A stretch of DNA of 64,000 bases, taken from NCBI RefSeq assembly GCF_000217915.1, contig NZ_AFOZ01000043.1:62001-126000 (forward strand). Direction: 5' to 3'. Numbering within the stretch: position 1 is the stretch's first letter; each line of letters starts with the position of its first letter. This stretch comes from Shewanella sp. HN-41 (GTDB lineage Bacteria; Pseudomonadota; Gammaproteobacteria; Enterobacterales; Shewanellaceae). The translations under genes were made by a program, and so were the position numbers. Shown here piece after piece: positions 53,399-63,037 of this stretch. Below the pieces are notes generated by a model. That model saw only the letters and a program-made list of their open reading frames with translations. It had not been told where the DNA came from and ran no database searches.

Positions 53399-54925
53399 AT
53401 GGCGATTGCCTGCGTCAATACCCGAGCCAGTTGTGGGGTAGAAGCCCCAGAAGTCACAGTTGAAGTCCACCTCAGCAATGGCCTACCCGCATTTAACTTA
53501 GTGGGATTGCCAGAAGCCTCTGTAAAAGAAGCACGCGAGCGAGTGCGTAGCGCACTGATCAATGCAGGGTTTGAATTCCCGATGCGCAGAATAACCGTCA
53601 ACCTTGCACCAGCCGATTTACCTAAGCAAGGAGGCCGTTACGACTTACCCATTGCCATTGGTATACTCGCGGCCTCGGAGCAAATACCCGCTAACAGCCT
53701 CAAAAATACCGAGTTTGTAGGTGAGTTAGCCCTATCGGGGCAAATTCGGTACTGCCAAGGGTTGCTACCCGCGATTATTGCGGCAAAGCGTCAGGACAAC
53801 ACTTTGATTTTGCCGCTAGAAAATCGCCATGATGCCGAGTTAGTCGGTTATCACAGGGTATTTTTTGGCTCACATTTACAGAGCCTTGCAGCCTTTTTGC
53901 TGGGTCAAGCACCACTGCCCGAACTCGATAGCCACCTCGAATGGGTGAGTGAAGCCGCACCGGAGTCAGAGCATTGTCTAAGCGATGTGATAGGCCAATA
54001 TCAAGCAAAGCAAGCGCTGGAGATTGCCGCCGCGGGTAACCATAATTTGTTGATGTTAGGCCCTCCGGGAACGGGCAAAACCATGCTGGCGAGCCGCATG
54101 ATGGCACTACTTCCGACCTTAAGTTATGAAGAGGCCTTAGAAGTCGCCGCGATTCACTCAGTTGCAGGACTCGATATCAAGCCGCAACATTTTTTAAAAC
54201 GCCCCTTTAGAGCTCCTCACCACACAAGTTCATCCATCTCCCTCGTTGGCGGAGGCAGTATACCTAAGCCAGGTGAAATATCCCTCGCCCATCGCGGCGT
54301 ATTATTTTTAGATGAAGTGGCTGAATTTCCACGTAAAGTGCTCGACTGCCTACGTGAACCGATGGAGACGGGCGAGGTAGTGATCTCCCGCGCCGCCGCT
54401 AAGCTCACCTTTTTAAGTCGCTTCCAATTGATCGCCGCTATGAATCCCAGCCCCAGTGGCGATATAGATACCCATAACCGCGCGACCCCAGATCAAGTGC
54501 AGCGTTACCTTGCAAGATTGTCTGGTCCCTTCCTCGATAGATTCGATCTCACCATCGAGGTGCCAAAACTTCCCCCAGGCACACTCACCCAGGCCTCGGC
54601 GCCGAGCGAAACCAGCCAAGAGGTCGCCAAACGAGTCAAACGCGCCCGGGATATTCAGCTCGCGAGGGCTGGGGTGCTCAATAGCGAACTCTCGGGCAAG
54701 CAGCTAAAACGCTTCAGTGGCCTAAGTGAGGCCGATCTGATTTTTTTAGAGCAAAGCGTGGTTAAACTTGGGCTCTCAGTGCGCAGTTTTCATCGCATAC
54801 AAAGGGTTGCCCGCACCATTGCCGACCTTGAGCAAGCGCCCAATACCGAAAGGCGTCACTTAGCCCAAGCCTTAGGTTATCGCGCCATGGACAGATTGTT
54901 AGCGCGATTATCCCAGCAATATTGA
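53399..54925 (+). CDS. comM: ComM/YifB, Mg-chelatase-like AAA+ ATPase
   Basis: ComM is a hexameric helicase that helps branch migration during natural transformation; the name YifB is used in E. coli. The N-terminal ChlI-like domain (LPAFNLVGLPEASVKEARER) is followed by Walker A GPPGTGKT near residue 222, Walker B VLFLDEVAEF and a C-terminal Mg-chelatase domain. AAAGGA seven bases upstream supports ATG 53399. It has 508 residues, the full family length. Confidence 0.93.
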   Translation: MAIACVNTRASCGVEAPEVTVEVHLSNGLPAFNLVGLPEASVKEARERVRSALINAGFEFPMRRITVNLAPADLPKQGGRYDLPIAIGILAASEQIPANSLKNTEFVGELALSGQIRYCQGLLPAIIAAKRQDNTLILPLENRHDAELVGYHRVFFGSHLQSLAAFLLGQAPLPELDSHLEWVSEAAPESEHCLSDVIGQYQAKQALEIAAAGNHNLLMLGPPGTGKTMLASRMMALLPTLSYEEALEVAAIHSVAGLDIKPQHFLKRPFRAPHHTSSSISLVGGGSIPKPGEISLAHRGVLFLDEVAEFPRKVLDCLREPMETGEVVISRAAAKLTFLSRFQLIAAMNPSPSGDIDTHNRATPDQVQRYLARLSGPFLDRFDLTIEVPKLPPGTLTQASAPSETSQEVAKRVKRARDIQLARAGVLNSELSGKQLKRFSGLSEADLIFLEQSVVKLGLSVRSFHRIQRVARTIADLEQAPNTERRHLAQALGYRAMDRLLARLSQQY

Positions 54926-55025
54926 GACAATAAATGTTAACAAATGCACCGACCAGCTGACCGATGATTGAGCCAAAGGCCGACACCGAGTAACATAGGC
55001 CTCCAATTTTTGTCAGGGGGCGCTA

Positions 55026-55922
55026 ATGGTGACGCTGTTTTCACAGATCAAAGGCTGTATAGCCTTCTTAGGCTATGTCGTTAATACGATTTTTTGGGCG
55101 ATCCCAATTATCTTGGGCAGTGTTATCAAACTCATCCCCTTTGCTCCACTAAGAACGGCCACCAGTTATGTGCTCGATTTTTGCGCCAGTGCCTGGATTA
55201 GTGTTAACGGTGTCATTGAGCGTTTACTGCATCCAGTGAAAATCGAACTAACGGGCGATACCCAATTTTCAACCAAAGAGTGGTACATGGTGATCGCTAA
55301 CCACCAATCTTGGGTGGATATTTTGATCCTGCAGCGCATTTTTAACCACAAGATCCCCTTCCTCAAGTTCTTCTTAAAACAGGAACTGATTTTTGTGCCC
55401 ATACTCGGACTAGCTTGGTGGGCACTGGACTTTCCTTTTATGCGCCGTTATAGCACTGCGCAGCTTAAAAAAAATCCCAAGTTAAAGGGTAAAGATATTG
55501 AAATCACACGTAAAGCTTGCGCTAAATTTAAGGCTAAGCCAGTGAGTGTGATGAACTTTGTCGAAGGGACACGTTTCCACAAAACTAAGCATAAAAAGCA
55601 AAACTCACAGTTCCAACATTTGTTAAAACCCAAAGCGGGTGGTATGGCCTTCGCGCTATCGGCCATGGGAGAACAGATCCATAAGCTAGTGGATGTGGCT
55701 ATCTACTACCCAGATCATGTTCCCAGCTATTGGGACTACCTGACAGGCAAGCTGCCAAGCGTTAAAGTGCACATTAAAATATCCGATATCGATCCCGCCA
55801 TGCGCGGGGATTATATGAATGACCGCGATTTCAAGATTGGCTTTCAAGAACAGTTAAATCAGCTCTGGCTCACCAAGGATCGAGTGATAAGCCAGCTCGC
55901 TGGCCAAGTGAATAAAGAATAA
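55026..55922 (+). CDS. PlsC-like acyltransferase (YihG type), first copy
   Basis: An inner-membrane lysophospholipid acyltransferase of the PlsC family. The catalytic NHQSWVD (HX4D) is near residue 93, the binding motif FVEGTRF near 178, and an N-terminal membrane region precedes them. It is 298 residues long. It is followed after 13 bases by a homologous gene, so a tandem duplication is likely. Confidence 0.85.
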   Translation: MVTLFSQIKGCIAFLGYVVNTIFWAIPIILGSVIKLIPFAPLRTATSYVLDFCASAWISVNGVIERLLHPVKIELTGDTQFSTKEWYMVIANHQSWVDILILQRIFNHKIPFLKFFLKQELIFVPILGLAWWALDFPFMRRYSTAQLKKNPKLKGKDIEITRKACAKFKAKPVSVMNFVEGTRFHKTKHKKQNSQFQHLLKPKAGGMAFALSAMGEQIHKLVDVAIYYPDHVPSYWDYLTGKLPSVKVHIKISDIDPAMRGDYMNDRDFKIGFQEQLNQLWLTKDRVISQLAGQVNKE

Positions 55923-55935
55923 GGGTGGCGCCAAT

Positions 55936-56880
55936 ATGTTGAATTTCCTTCCCGGTCCCGTGCTGTTTATTCTCAGCTTGAGCCTATTGATCATTAATAC
56001 CGCCATTTGGGGTACGCTCGTCTGCCTCGGCGGCTTAGTGAAAATACTGATGCCAGTGCAAGGGGCTCGTAATGCGGTGACAGCACTAATGAACCGCTTT
56101 ATGTGGGCGTGGGCGAGCTGTAATGGCGGCATTTTATTTTTGATCGCCAAAATCGAATGGGATGTTCAAGGGCTTGACGGACTAGACAAAAATGGCTGGT
56201 ATTTACTGATCAGCAACCATCTGAGCGGTTTTGATATCGCGGCGCAAACTTACTTATTGCGCAACCATATCCCTATGCTGAAGTTTTTCCTCAAGAAAGA
56301 ACTGATCTACGTGCCCATTATGGGCCTAGGTTGCTGGGCGCTGGATATGCCATTTATGGACCGAACCAGCCCAGCAAAACTCAAAAAGAACCCTAAATTG
56401 AAGGGGAAGGACTTAGCCACGACTCGCCGTGCCTGTGAAAAATTTAAGAATATGCCAACCTCTATTATCAACTATGTAGAGGGTAGCCGTTTTACAGAGG
56501 ATAAGCGCCAGCGTCAGGATTCGCCCTATCAATATTTATTACGTCCCAAGGCTGGAGGCATTGCCTTTACGTTGTCGGCTATGGGCGAGCAATTTACCAA
56601 TTTGTTGGATATCACCTTAGTGTATCCAGATGCGCCAGAGGATATTTTGTTTGGTGTGATGAATGGTAAAGTGAATAAAATCATAGTACGAGTGCGTGCT
56701 CTGCCCGTTCCCCAAGTCGATGCTAACCGTTATTTTTCCGAGTCCGAATACCGTGTCGAATTTCAGCGCTGGTTAAATCAACTTTGGGCAGAAAAAGATC
56801 AACAGATCCATAGTCTGCTCCATAGCCGACAAACACAAAGCGATAGTGCCACCAGCACCAACCATACCCAGGCTCACTAA
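55936..56880 (+). CDS. PlsC-like acyltransferase (YihG type), second copy
   Basis: A paralogue of the preceding gene: SNHLSGFD contains the HX4D motif, YVEGSRF is the second motif, and KFFLKKELIYVPIMGLGCWA aligns with KFFLKQELIFVPILGLAWWA of the first copy. It is 314 residues with a polar C-terminal extension. The pair probably forms one operon; the two enzymes may differ in acyl specificity. Confidence 0.85.
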   Translation: MLNFLPGPVLFILSLSLLIINTAIWGTLVCLGGLVKILMPVQGARNAVTALMNRFMWAWASCNGGILFLIAKIEWDVQGLDGLDKNGWYLLISNHLSGFDIAAQTYLLRNHIPMLKFFLKKELIYVPIMGLGCWALDMPFMDRTSPAKLKKNPKLKGKDLATTRRACEKFKNMPTSIINYVEGSRFTEDKRQRQDSPYQYLLRPKAGGIAFTLSAMGEQFTNLLDITLVYPDAPEDILFGVMNGKVNKIIVRVRALPVPQVDANRYFSESEYRVEFQRWLNQLWAEKDQQIHSLLHSRQTQSDSATSTNHTQAH

Positions 56881-56899
56881 TTCACTAGTTCCCCCCCAA

Positions 56900-56935
56900 T
56901 ATACCCAATCATGCCTAAAGGCTGTTTGGGTATAT
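56900..56935. terminator. Inverted repeat after the acyltransferase genes
   Basis: TATACCCAA pairs with TTGGGTATA, with an inner GCC-TAAA-GGC hairpin. There is no T-run, so termination is uncertain. Confidence 0.45.
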
Positions 56936-57039
56936 AGCCCATGCCGCTAATAGCATTTCCCCCATTACGTTATTGCACCATGACTGGACTCAGTCCTGCC
57001 CTAGTCAAACATCACCTTTTCATTGCGATAAAAGCATTA

Positions 57040-57051
57040 ATTGTCGACAAT
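57040..57051. promoter_or_regulatory. GntR operator 1
   Basis: ATTGTCGACAAT, a perfect palindrome 190 bases before the regulator start. It is identical to operator 3. Confidence 0.7.
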
Positions 57052-57168
57052 CCTGCATTTAAAACTTTAGATCAAAAAATAATAAAATTACATTATAAAA
57101 ATAAATTTATATAAATCAATAAAATAACAAAGAACCTCCATGATATAGGCAGTTACCCAACCACCCAC

Positions 57169-57180
57169 ATTGTTGACAAT
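57169..57180. promoter_or_regulatory. GntR operator 2
   Basis: ATTGTTGACAAT, one base different from operators 1 and 3. Confidence 0.7.
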
Positions 57181-57207
57181 GTTCCGATAGAGGTCTATTT
57201 TTTCTCC

Positions 57208-57219
57208 ATTGTCGACAAT
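57208..57219. promoter_or_regulatory. GntR operator 3
   Basis: ATTGTCGACAAT, ten bases upstream of the regulator's first possible start. A bound protein would block the promoter or ribosome binding site of its own gene. Confidence 0.72.
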
Positions 57220-57229
57220 CCTCTGAATA

Positions 57230-58003
57230 GTGATGCGCTATATGTTAAAGCAAGATGCGAGGTTCAATAATGATGACACCCAAAGCCAAACGGCCGATAA
57301 GGTGAAGTCTGTTACTCCCGAAAAAACCTCGACTACATTAGCCGATCAAATTTTGGTGCAGATCCAAACCAGCATCATCAAAGGCGAGTTGCCTGCGGGC
57401 AGTAAGATTAACGAACAAGCACTGGCCGAAAAATACGGCATTAGCCGCGGTCCAACCCGCGAGGCACTGCAAACCTTAGAAAGACAACGCTTAGTCGTAC
57501 GTGCCCCCCATATTGGCGCCCGTGTTGCCCAGCTAACAGTGAGCGAGCTTAACGATTTATATCAACTGCGTAGCGTACTCGAAGGCATGGCCTGCGAACT
57601 GGCTGCCAGCCGTATCACCCCCGAACAGCTCGCTAAGTTAGAAGATCTTCTTGCGGCTCAAGAAGCGGCGCTGATTAAGGGGGATACCTATTTCCAAGAA
57701 GAAGGTGATGTCGATTTTCACTACCAAATCATTCAAGCCAGTGGCAATAAACATCTGCAGGAAACCTTAATCGGTGGCCTGTATCACCTACTGCGGATGT
57801 ACCGTTACCAATGCACCAATCAGAATCGCCCCGTTAAGGCCATTGCAGAACACAGACGCATAGTGGAAGCCATAGCCCTGCGCGATGGTGAATTAGCGGG
57901 ACTCCTAATGCGCCGTCATATAGAACAAGGCCGCAAAAACACCGAATTACGTTTGATTGAATTACAAGCCAATGCCGCCGCTAAAGAAACCTTAGCCAAC
58001 TAA
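57230..58003 (+). CDS. GntR-family (FCD) regulator of the methylcitrate cluster
   Basis: The winged HTH (INEQALAEKYGISRGPTREA) occupies residues ~45-105. The FCD ligand domain has the metal-binding pattern DVDFHYQI and later H residues. It stands immediately before prpB, 51 bases away, and three ATTGT(C/T)GACAAT palindromes lie upstream. It therefore most probably represses its own transcription and the prp genes until a methylcitrate-pathway intermediate accumulates. The start is uncertain: GTG 57230, ATG 57233 and ATG 57242 are all possible and none has a good ribosome binding site. Confidence 0.85.
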   Translation: MMRYMLKQDARFNNDDTQSQTADKVKSVTPEKTSTTLADQILVQIQTSIIKGELPAGSKINEQALAEKYGISRGPTREALQTLERQRLVVRAPHIGARVAQLTVSELNDLYQLRSVLEGMACELAASRITPEQLAKLEDLLAAQEAALIKGDTYFQEEGDVDFHYQIIQASGNKHLQETLIGGLYHLLRMYRYQCTNQNRPVKAIAEHRRIVEAIALRDGELAGLLMRRHIEQGRKNTELRLIELQANAAAKETLAN

Positions 58004-58054
58004 AGCTAAGTACACACGGCCCAATATGCCTATAAAAAGATAAGGACAAAGACC

Positions 58055-58933
58055 ATGACACAAAGTGCAGGATTACGTTTTCGCCAAGCCCTCGCCAACG
58101 CTAAACCGTTGCAAATCCTTGGTACGACCAATGCTTACTTTGCCTTAATGGCAGAGCAAACCGGCTTTCAAGCCCTTTACCTCTCCGGAGCCGGTGTCGC
58201 TAACGCTTCCTACGGTTTACCCGACTTAGGCATGACGTCGATGAATGATGTGCTGATCGATGCGGGCCGCATCACCTCAGCAACCCAATTACCTCTGTTA
58301 GTCGATATCGACACTGGCTGGGGTGGCGCATTTAATATCGCCCGTACCATTAAAGAGTTTGAAAAAATTGGTGTTGCCGCCGTGCACATGGAAGACCAAG
58401 TGTCACAAAAACGCTGTGGCCATAGACCCAATAAAGCCGTAGTCAGCACCGAAGAAATGGTGGATCGCATTAAAGCCGCCGTCGATGCCCGTACCGACCC
58501 TAACTTTGTGATCATGGCGCGCACCGATGCGGTTGCCGTTGAAGGTTTAGAGGCCGGAATCGAGCGCGCCAAGGCCTATATTGCCGCCGGTGCCGATATG
58601 ATTTTCGCCGAAGCTTTAACCGAGCTGGACCAATATCGCCACTTCAAGGCGCAGGTTAACGCCCCGATCCTGGCGAATATGACCGAGTTTGGCCAAACCC
58701 AGCTATTCAATAAAGAACAACTCGCCGAAGCGGGCGCCGATATGGTGCTTTATCCCCTCGGCACTTTCCGTGCGGCCAATCAAGCGGCATTGAAGGTGAT
58801 GCAAGCGCTGATGAATGACGGTCATCAACGCAATGTGTTGGACACTATGCAGAGCCGCACGGATCTGTATAAGTATTTGGGCTACCACGCCTTTGAAGAC
58901 AAGCTAGATCAACTGTTTAACCAAGATAAATAA
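58055..58933 (+). CDS. prpB: 2-methylisocitrate lyase
   Basis: Splits 2-methylisocitrate to pyruvate and succinate, the last step of propionate breakdown. The signature KRCGH is near residue 120 and [10 protein letters not shown] carries the metal-binding aspartates. At 292 residues it has family length. It is the first enzyme gene after the GntR regulator. Confidence 0.95.
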   Translation: MTQSAGLRFRQALANAKPLQILGTTNAYFALMAEQTGFQALYLSGAGVANASYGLPDLGMTSMNDVLIDAGRITSATQLPLLVDIDTGWGGAFNIARTIKEFEKIGVAAVHMEDQVSQKRCGHRPNKAVVSTEEMVDRIKAAVDARTDPNFVIMARTDAVAVEGLEAGIERAKAYIAAGADMIFAEALTELDQYRHFKAQVNAPILANMTEFGQTQLFNKEQLAEAGADMVLYPLGTFRAANQAALKVMQALMNDGHQRNVLDTMQSRTDLYKYLGYHAFEDKLDQLFNQDK

Positions 58934-59076
58934 CCGACAAGCTGCAACCCTACACTCGGTTGAAGCCAATAGGCACTCAACCGTTCAGGCCTTATGCCTT
59001 GCAGCATTAACCCATAAAAGTCAGTAGCCTAATAAGGTCTGGCAATACTAAACAGAGTTAACGGAAGGGAAGAATC

Positions 59077-60204
59077 ATGTCAGAAGCGAAAAAGTTAAGT
59101 GGCGCAGGATTACGTGGCCAGAGCGCAGGGGAAACCGCATTAAGTACAGTGGGCGTTTCAGGCAGTGGTCTCACGTACCGCGGTTATGATGTGAAGGATC
59201 TTGGCGAAAACGCCACCTTCGAAGAAGTCGCCTACCTTATTCTTTATGGTGAACTGCCAACTCAGGCCCAATTAGATGCCTATAAGACCAAACTCAAAGG
59301 TCTGCGTGGTCTGCCACAGGCATTAAAAGAAGTGTTAGAACGCATTCCCGCCGACACTCACCCAATGGATGTGATGCGTACTGGCTGTTCAATGTTAGGT
59401 AACTTAGAAGCCGAGCATAACTTTAGCGAGCAGAGTGAAATTGCCGACCGTTTACTGGCGGCCTTCCCATCGATTATCTGTTACTGGTATCGCTTTAGCC
59501 ATGATGGCGTGCGTATCGAAACCGAAACCCAAGACGATCAAATAGGTGCTCACTTCCTCCACCTATTGCACGGTAAAGCTCCTTCTGCGTTACACGCAAA
59601 AGTGATGGATGTATCCCTCATTCTTTATGCAGAACACGAATTTAACGCATCCACTTTTACCGCCCGAGTGTGTGCTTCAACCCTGTCGGACATGCATTCC
59701 TGCGTGACAGGCGCGATCGGTTCACTGCGCGGTCCACTCCATGGCGGCGCAAACGAAGCGGCCATGGAACTTATCCAAGATATGAAAGATGAAGCCGATG
59801 CCCGCGATATTCTGATGGGCAAGTTAGAACGTAAAGACAAGATCATGGGCTTCGGTCACGCGATTTACCGCGAATCTGACCCACGTAACGCCATTATCAA
59901 AGAATGGTCTGAAAAGCTGGCCGCCGATTATGGTGATGATCGCCTCTACCGCGTCTCGGTTGCCTGCGAAGCCCTGATGTGGGAACAGAAAAAACTCTTC
60001 TGTAATGCTGACTTCTTCCACGCCAGCGCTTACCACTTTATGGGCATTCCGACTAAATTGTTTACCCCCATTTTCGTGTGTTCACGGGTAACGGGTTGGA
60101 CTGCACATGTGATGGAGCAACGCTCTAACAACCGCATCATTCGCCCAAGTGCCGACTATGTGGGCGTAGCACCCCGTAAAGTGGTGCCGATTGCTAACCG
60201 TTAA
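59077..60204 (+). CDS. prpC: 2-methylcitrate synthase
   Basis: Condenses propionyl-CoA with oxaloacetate. The citrate-synthase motifs GPLHGGANEAAMEL and GFGHAIYRESDPRN carry the active-site histidines. The 375-residue length is that of PrpC and shorter than GltA. It lies 143 bases after prpB. GGAAGGGAAG precedes the ATG. Confidence 0.94.
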   Translation: MSEAKKLSGAGLRGQSAGETALSTVGVSGSGLTYRGYDVKDLGENATFEEVAYLILYGELPTQAQLDAYKTKLKGLRGLPQALKEVLERIPADTHPMDVMRTGCSMLGNLEAEHNFSEQSEIADRLLAAFPSIICYWYRFSHDGVRIETETQDDQIGAHFLHLLHGKAPSALHAKVMDVSLILYAEHEFNASTFTARVCASTLSDMHSCVTGAIGSLRGPLHGGANEAAMELIQDMKDEADARDILMGKLERKDKIMGFGHAIYRESDPRNAIIKEWSEKLAADYGDDRLYRVSVACEALMWEQKKLFCNADFFHASAYHFMGIPTKLFTPIFVCSRVTGWTAHVMEQRSNNRIIRPSADYVGVAPRKVVPIANR

Positions 60205-60270
60205 TGTTTAACAACATGAACTGGCGCTAAGGCGTCAGTTTCTCTTTAAGATCCCCGAATGGATCATGTG

Positions 60271-62889
60271 ATGAGCACCGATGTTATGAGCACTATCATA
60301 AATACCCAGTATCGCAAGCCCTTACCAGGCACTGCACTCGATTATTTCGATACCCGCGAGGCCGTTGAAGCCATTGCCCCCGGCGCCTATGCCAAGCTCC
60401 CTTACACCTCACGCGTGCTGGCGGAAAACTTAGTCCGTCGCTGTGAGCCAAGCGCATTAACCGACTCGCTAAAACAAATCATTGAATCTAAACAGGAGCT
60501 GGACTTCCCTTGGTTTCCCGCCCGCGTGGTCTGCCACGATATTTTAGGGCAAACCGCCCTCGTTGACCTTGCGGGTCTGCGTGATGCGATTGCTGCTAAG
60601 GGTGGCGATCCGGCCAAAGTGAACCCTGTTGTGCCGACACAATTGATTGTGGATCATTCCCTCGCAGTGGAATATGGCGGCTACGATAAAGACGCCTTTG
60701 CAAAAAACCGCGCCATCGAAGACAGACGCAACGAAGACAGGTTCCACTTTATTAATTGGACTCAAAAGGCCTTTAAAAACATCGATGTTATCCCACAAGG
60801 GAACGGCATCATGCATCAAATTAACCTAGAACGTATGTCACCCGTGGTCCATGCCCGTGACGGCGTTGCCTTCCCTGATACCTTAGTCGGTACCGACAGC
60901 CATACTCCACACGTAGATGCGCTGGGCGTTATCGCCATCGGTGTGGGTGGTCTTGAGGCAGAAAGTGTGATGTTAGGCCGCGCATCCTATATGCGTCTGC
61001 CGGACATTATCGGCGTCGAGCTGACTGGCAAGCCTCAACCTGGCATCACGGCGACTGACATAGTGTTAGCCTTGACCGAATTCCTGCGTAAGGAAAAAGT
61101 GGTTTCCTCTTACCTTGAGTTCTTCGGCGAAGGCGCAGCGGCACTGACCCTAGGTGATCGCGCGACGATTTCGAACATGACGCCTGAATTTGGCGCCACC
61201 GCAGCCATGTTCTATATCGATCAACAAACGCTAGATTATTTGACCCTCACGGGTCGCGAAGCCGAACAAGTCAAACTGGTAGAAACCTATGCCAAGACAG
61301 CAGGTTTGTGGAGCGATGACTTAAAACAGGCCGAATATCCACGCACATTACACTTTGACCTCTCATCAGTGGTGCGCACCATTGCGGGCCCCTCTAATCC
61401 ACATGCTCGCGTGCCTACCTCGGAACTCGCCGAGCGTGGAATTAGCGGAGTGGTCGAGAATGAGCCTGGTCTGATGCCTGATGGCGCCGTGATCATCGCC
61501 GCCATCACTAGCTGTACCAACACCAGTAACCCACGTAACGTGATTGCCGCGGGCCTGATTGCCCGTAACGCCAATGCGAAGGGCTTGAGTCGTAAACCTT
61601 GGGTCAAAACCTCACTCGCCCCTGGCTCCAAAGCGGTACAACTCTATTTAGAAGAAGCCAATCTGTTGCCCGAGCTTGAGCAACTTGGCTTTGGGATCGT
61701 CGGCTTTGCCTGCACCACCTGTAACGGCATGAGCGGCGCGCTGGATCCTGTGATCCAGCAGGAAGTGATCGACCGCGATTTATACGCCACCGCAGTATTA
61801 TCCGGTAACCGTAACTTCGATGGCCGAATCCATCCCTATGCAAAACAGGCGTTTCTAGCATCACCGCCATTAGTGGTCGCCTACGCGATTGCGGGCACCA
61901 TACGTTTCGATATCGAAAAGGATGTCCTGGGCTTAGATAAAGACGGTAACCCAATCAAACTCATTGATATTTGGCCATCGGATGAAGAAATCGATGCCGT
62001 AATTGCGAACAGCGTTAAGCCAGAGCAGTTCCGCAAAGTATATGAGCCCATGTTTGATTTAGTCGTCGATTACGGCGAAAAAATCAGCCCCCTATACGAC
62101 TGGCGTCCACAGTCTACCTATATTCGTCGCCCCCCTTACTGGGAAGGCGCCTTAGCGGGCGAACGTACCCTCAAGGGCATGCGTCCACTAGCGGTACTGG
62201 GTGACAACATCACCACCGACCATTTATCGCCTTCTAACGCGATTATGATGGACAGCGCCGCGGGTGAATATCTGCATAAAATGGGTTTGCCGGAGGAAGA
62301 CTTTAACTCCTATGCCACCCACAGGGGCGATCACTTAACCGCCCAGCGCGCGACCTTTGCCAACCCTAAGCTGAAAAACGAAATGGCCATTGTCGACGGT
62401 AAGGTGAAGCAAGGTTCGCTTGCCCGTATCGAGCCCGAAGGTCAAGTGACTCGCATGTGGGAAGCCATTGAAACCTATATGGATCGCAAGCAACCACTGA
62501 TCATTATCGCTGGCGCCGACTATGGCCAAGGCTCATCACGCGATTGGGCTGCAAAAGGTGTACGTTTAGCGGGTGTAGAGGCCATCGTCGCCGAAGGCTT
62601 CGAGCGCATTCATCGCACCAACTTAGTGGGTATGGGCGTGTTGCCGCTGGAATTTAAGGCGGGTGAAAACCGTACAACCTATGGCATAGATGGCACGGAA
62701 GTGTTCGATGTGCTCGGTACGCCATCACCACGGGCGGATTTAACCGTCGTCATCACCCGTAAAAATGGTGAGCGCGTTGAAGTGCCCGTCACCTGTCGTC
62801 TCGATACGGCGGAAGAAGTCTCAATCTACGAGGCTGGCGGCGTGCTACAACGCTTCGCCCAGGACTTCCTCGAATCGAATCAGGCTTAA
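60271..62889 (+). CDS. acnD: Fe/S-dependent 2-methylisocitrate dehydratase AcnD
   Basis: Dehydrates 2-methylcitrate to 2-methyl-trans-aconitate, which PrpF then isomerises; this pair replaces PrpD. The cluster cysteines are in SCTNTSNPRN (near 414) and CTTCNG (near 480), and the swivel domain is C-terminal (GADYGQGSSRDWA). The start is uncertain among ATG 60259, 60271 and 60286, since none has a strong ribosome binding site. Length is ~872 residues. Confidence 0.94.
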   Translation: MSTDVMSTIINTQYRKPLPGTALDYFDTREAVEAIAPGAYAKLPYTSRVLAENLVRRCEPSALTDSLKQIIESKQELDFPWFPARVVCHDILGQTALVDLAGLRDAIAAKGGDPAKVNPVVPTQLIVDHSLAVEYGGYDKDAFAKNRAIEDRRNEDRFHFINWTQKAFKNIDVIPQGNGIMHQINLERMSPVVHARDGVAFPDTLVGTDSHTPHVDALGVIAIGVGGLEAESVMLGRASYMRLPDIIGVELTGKPQPGITATDIVLALTEFLRKEKVVSSYLEFFGEGAAALTLGDRATISNMTPEFGATAAMFYIDQQTLDYLTLTGREAEQVKLVETYAKTAGLWSDDLKQAEYPRTLHFDLSSVVRTIAGPSNPHARVPTSELAERGISGVVENEPGLMPDGAVIIAAITSCTNTSNPRNVIAAGLIARNANAKGLSRKPWVKTSLAPGSKAVQLYLEEANLLPELEQLGFGIVGFACTTCNGMSGALDPVIQQEVIDRDLYATAVLSGNRNFDGRIHPYAKQAFLASPPLVVAYAIAGTIRFDIEKDVLGLDKDGNPIKLIDIWPSDEEIDAVIANSVKPEQFRKVYEPMFDLVVDYGEKISPLYDWRPQSTYIRRPPYWEGALAGERTLKGMRPLAVLGDNITTDHLSPSNAIMMDSAAGEYLHKMGLPEEDFNSYATHRGDHLTAQRATFANPKLKNEMAIVDGKVKQGSLARIEPEGQVTRMWEAIETYMDRKQPLIIIAGADYGQGSSRDWAAKGVRLAGVEAIVAEGFERIHRTNLVGMGVLPLEFKAGENRTTYGIDGTEVFDVLGTPSPRADLTVVITRKNGERVEVPVTCRLDTAEEVSIYEAGGVLQRFAQDFLESNQA

Positions 62890-63037
62890 ATCGATGCTCG
62901 AGTCTTGTTTAAGAATCAAGGCTCGAACAATCGAATATCAGCTCAATATGAGTTAGTTAAACCGAGCTCCAGTAACTTCGCCATGATGTTGCTGGCGCTC
63001 ATTTGGAGTCCATTGGGAGTCCTTTTGGAGTCAATGT

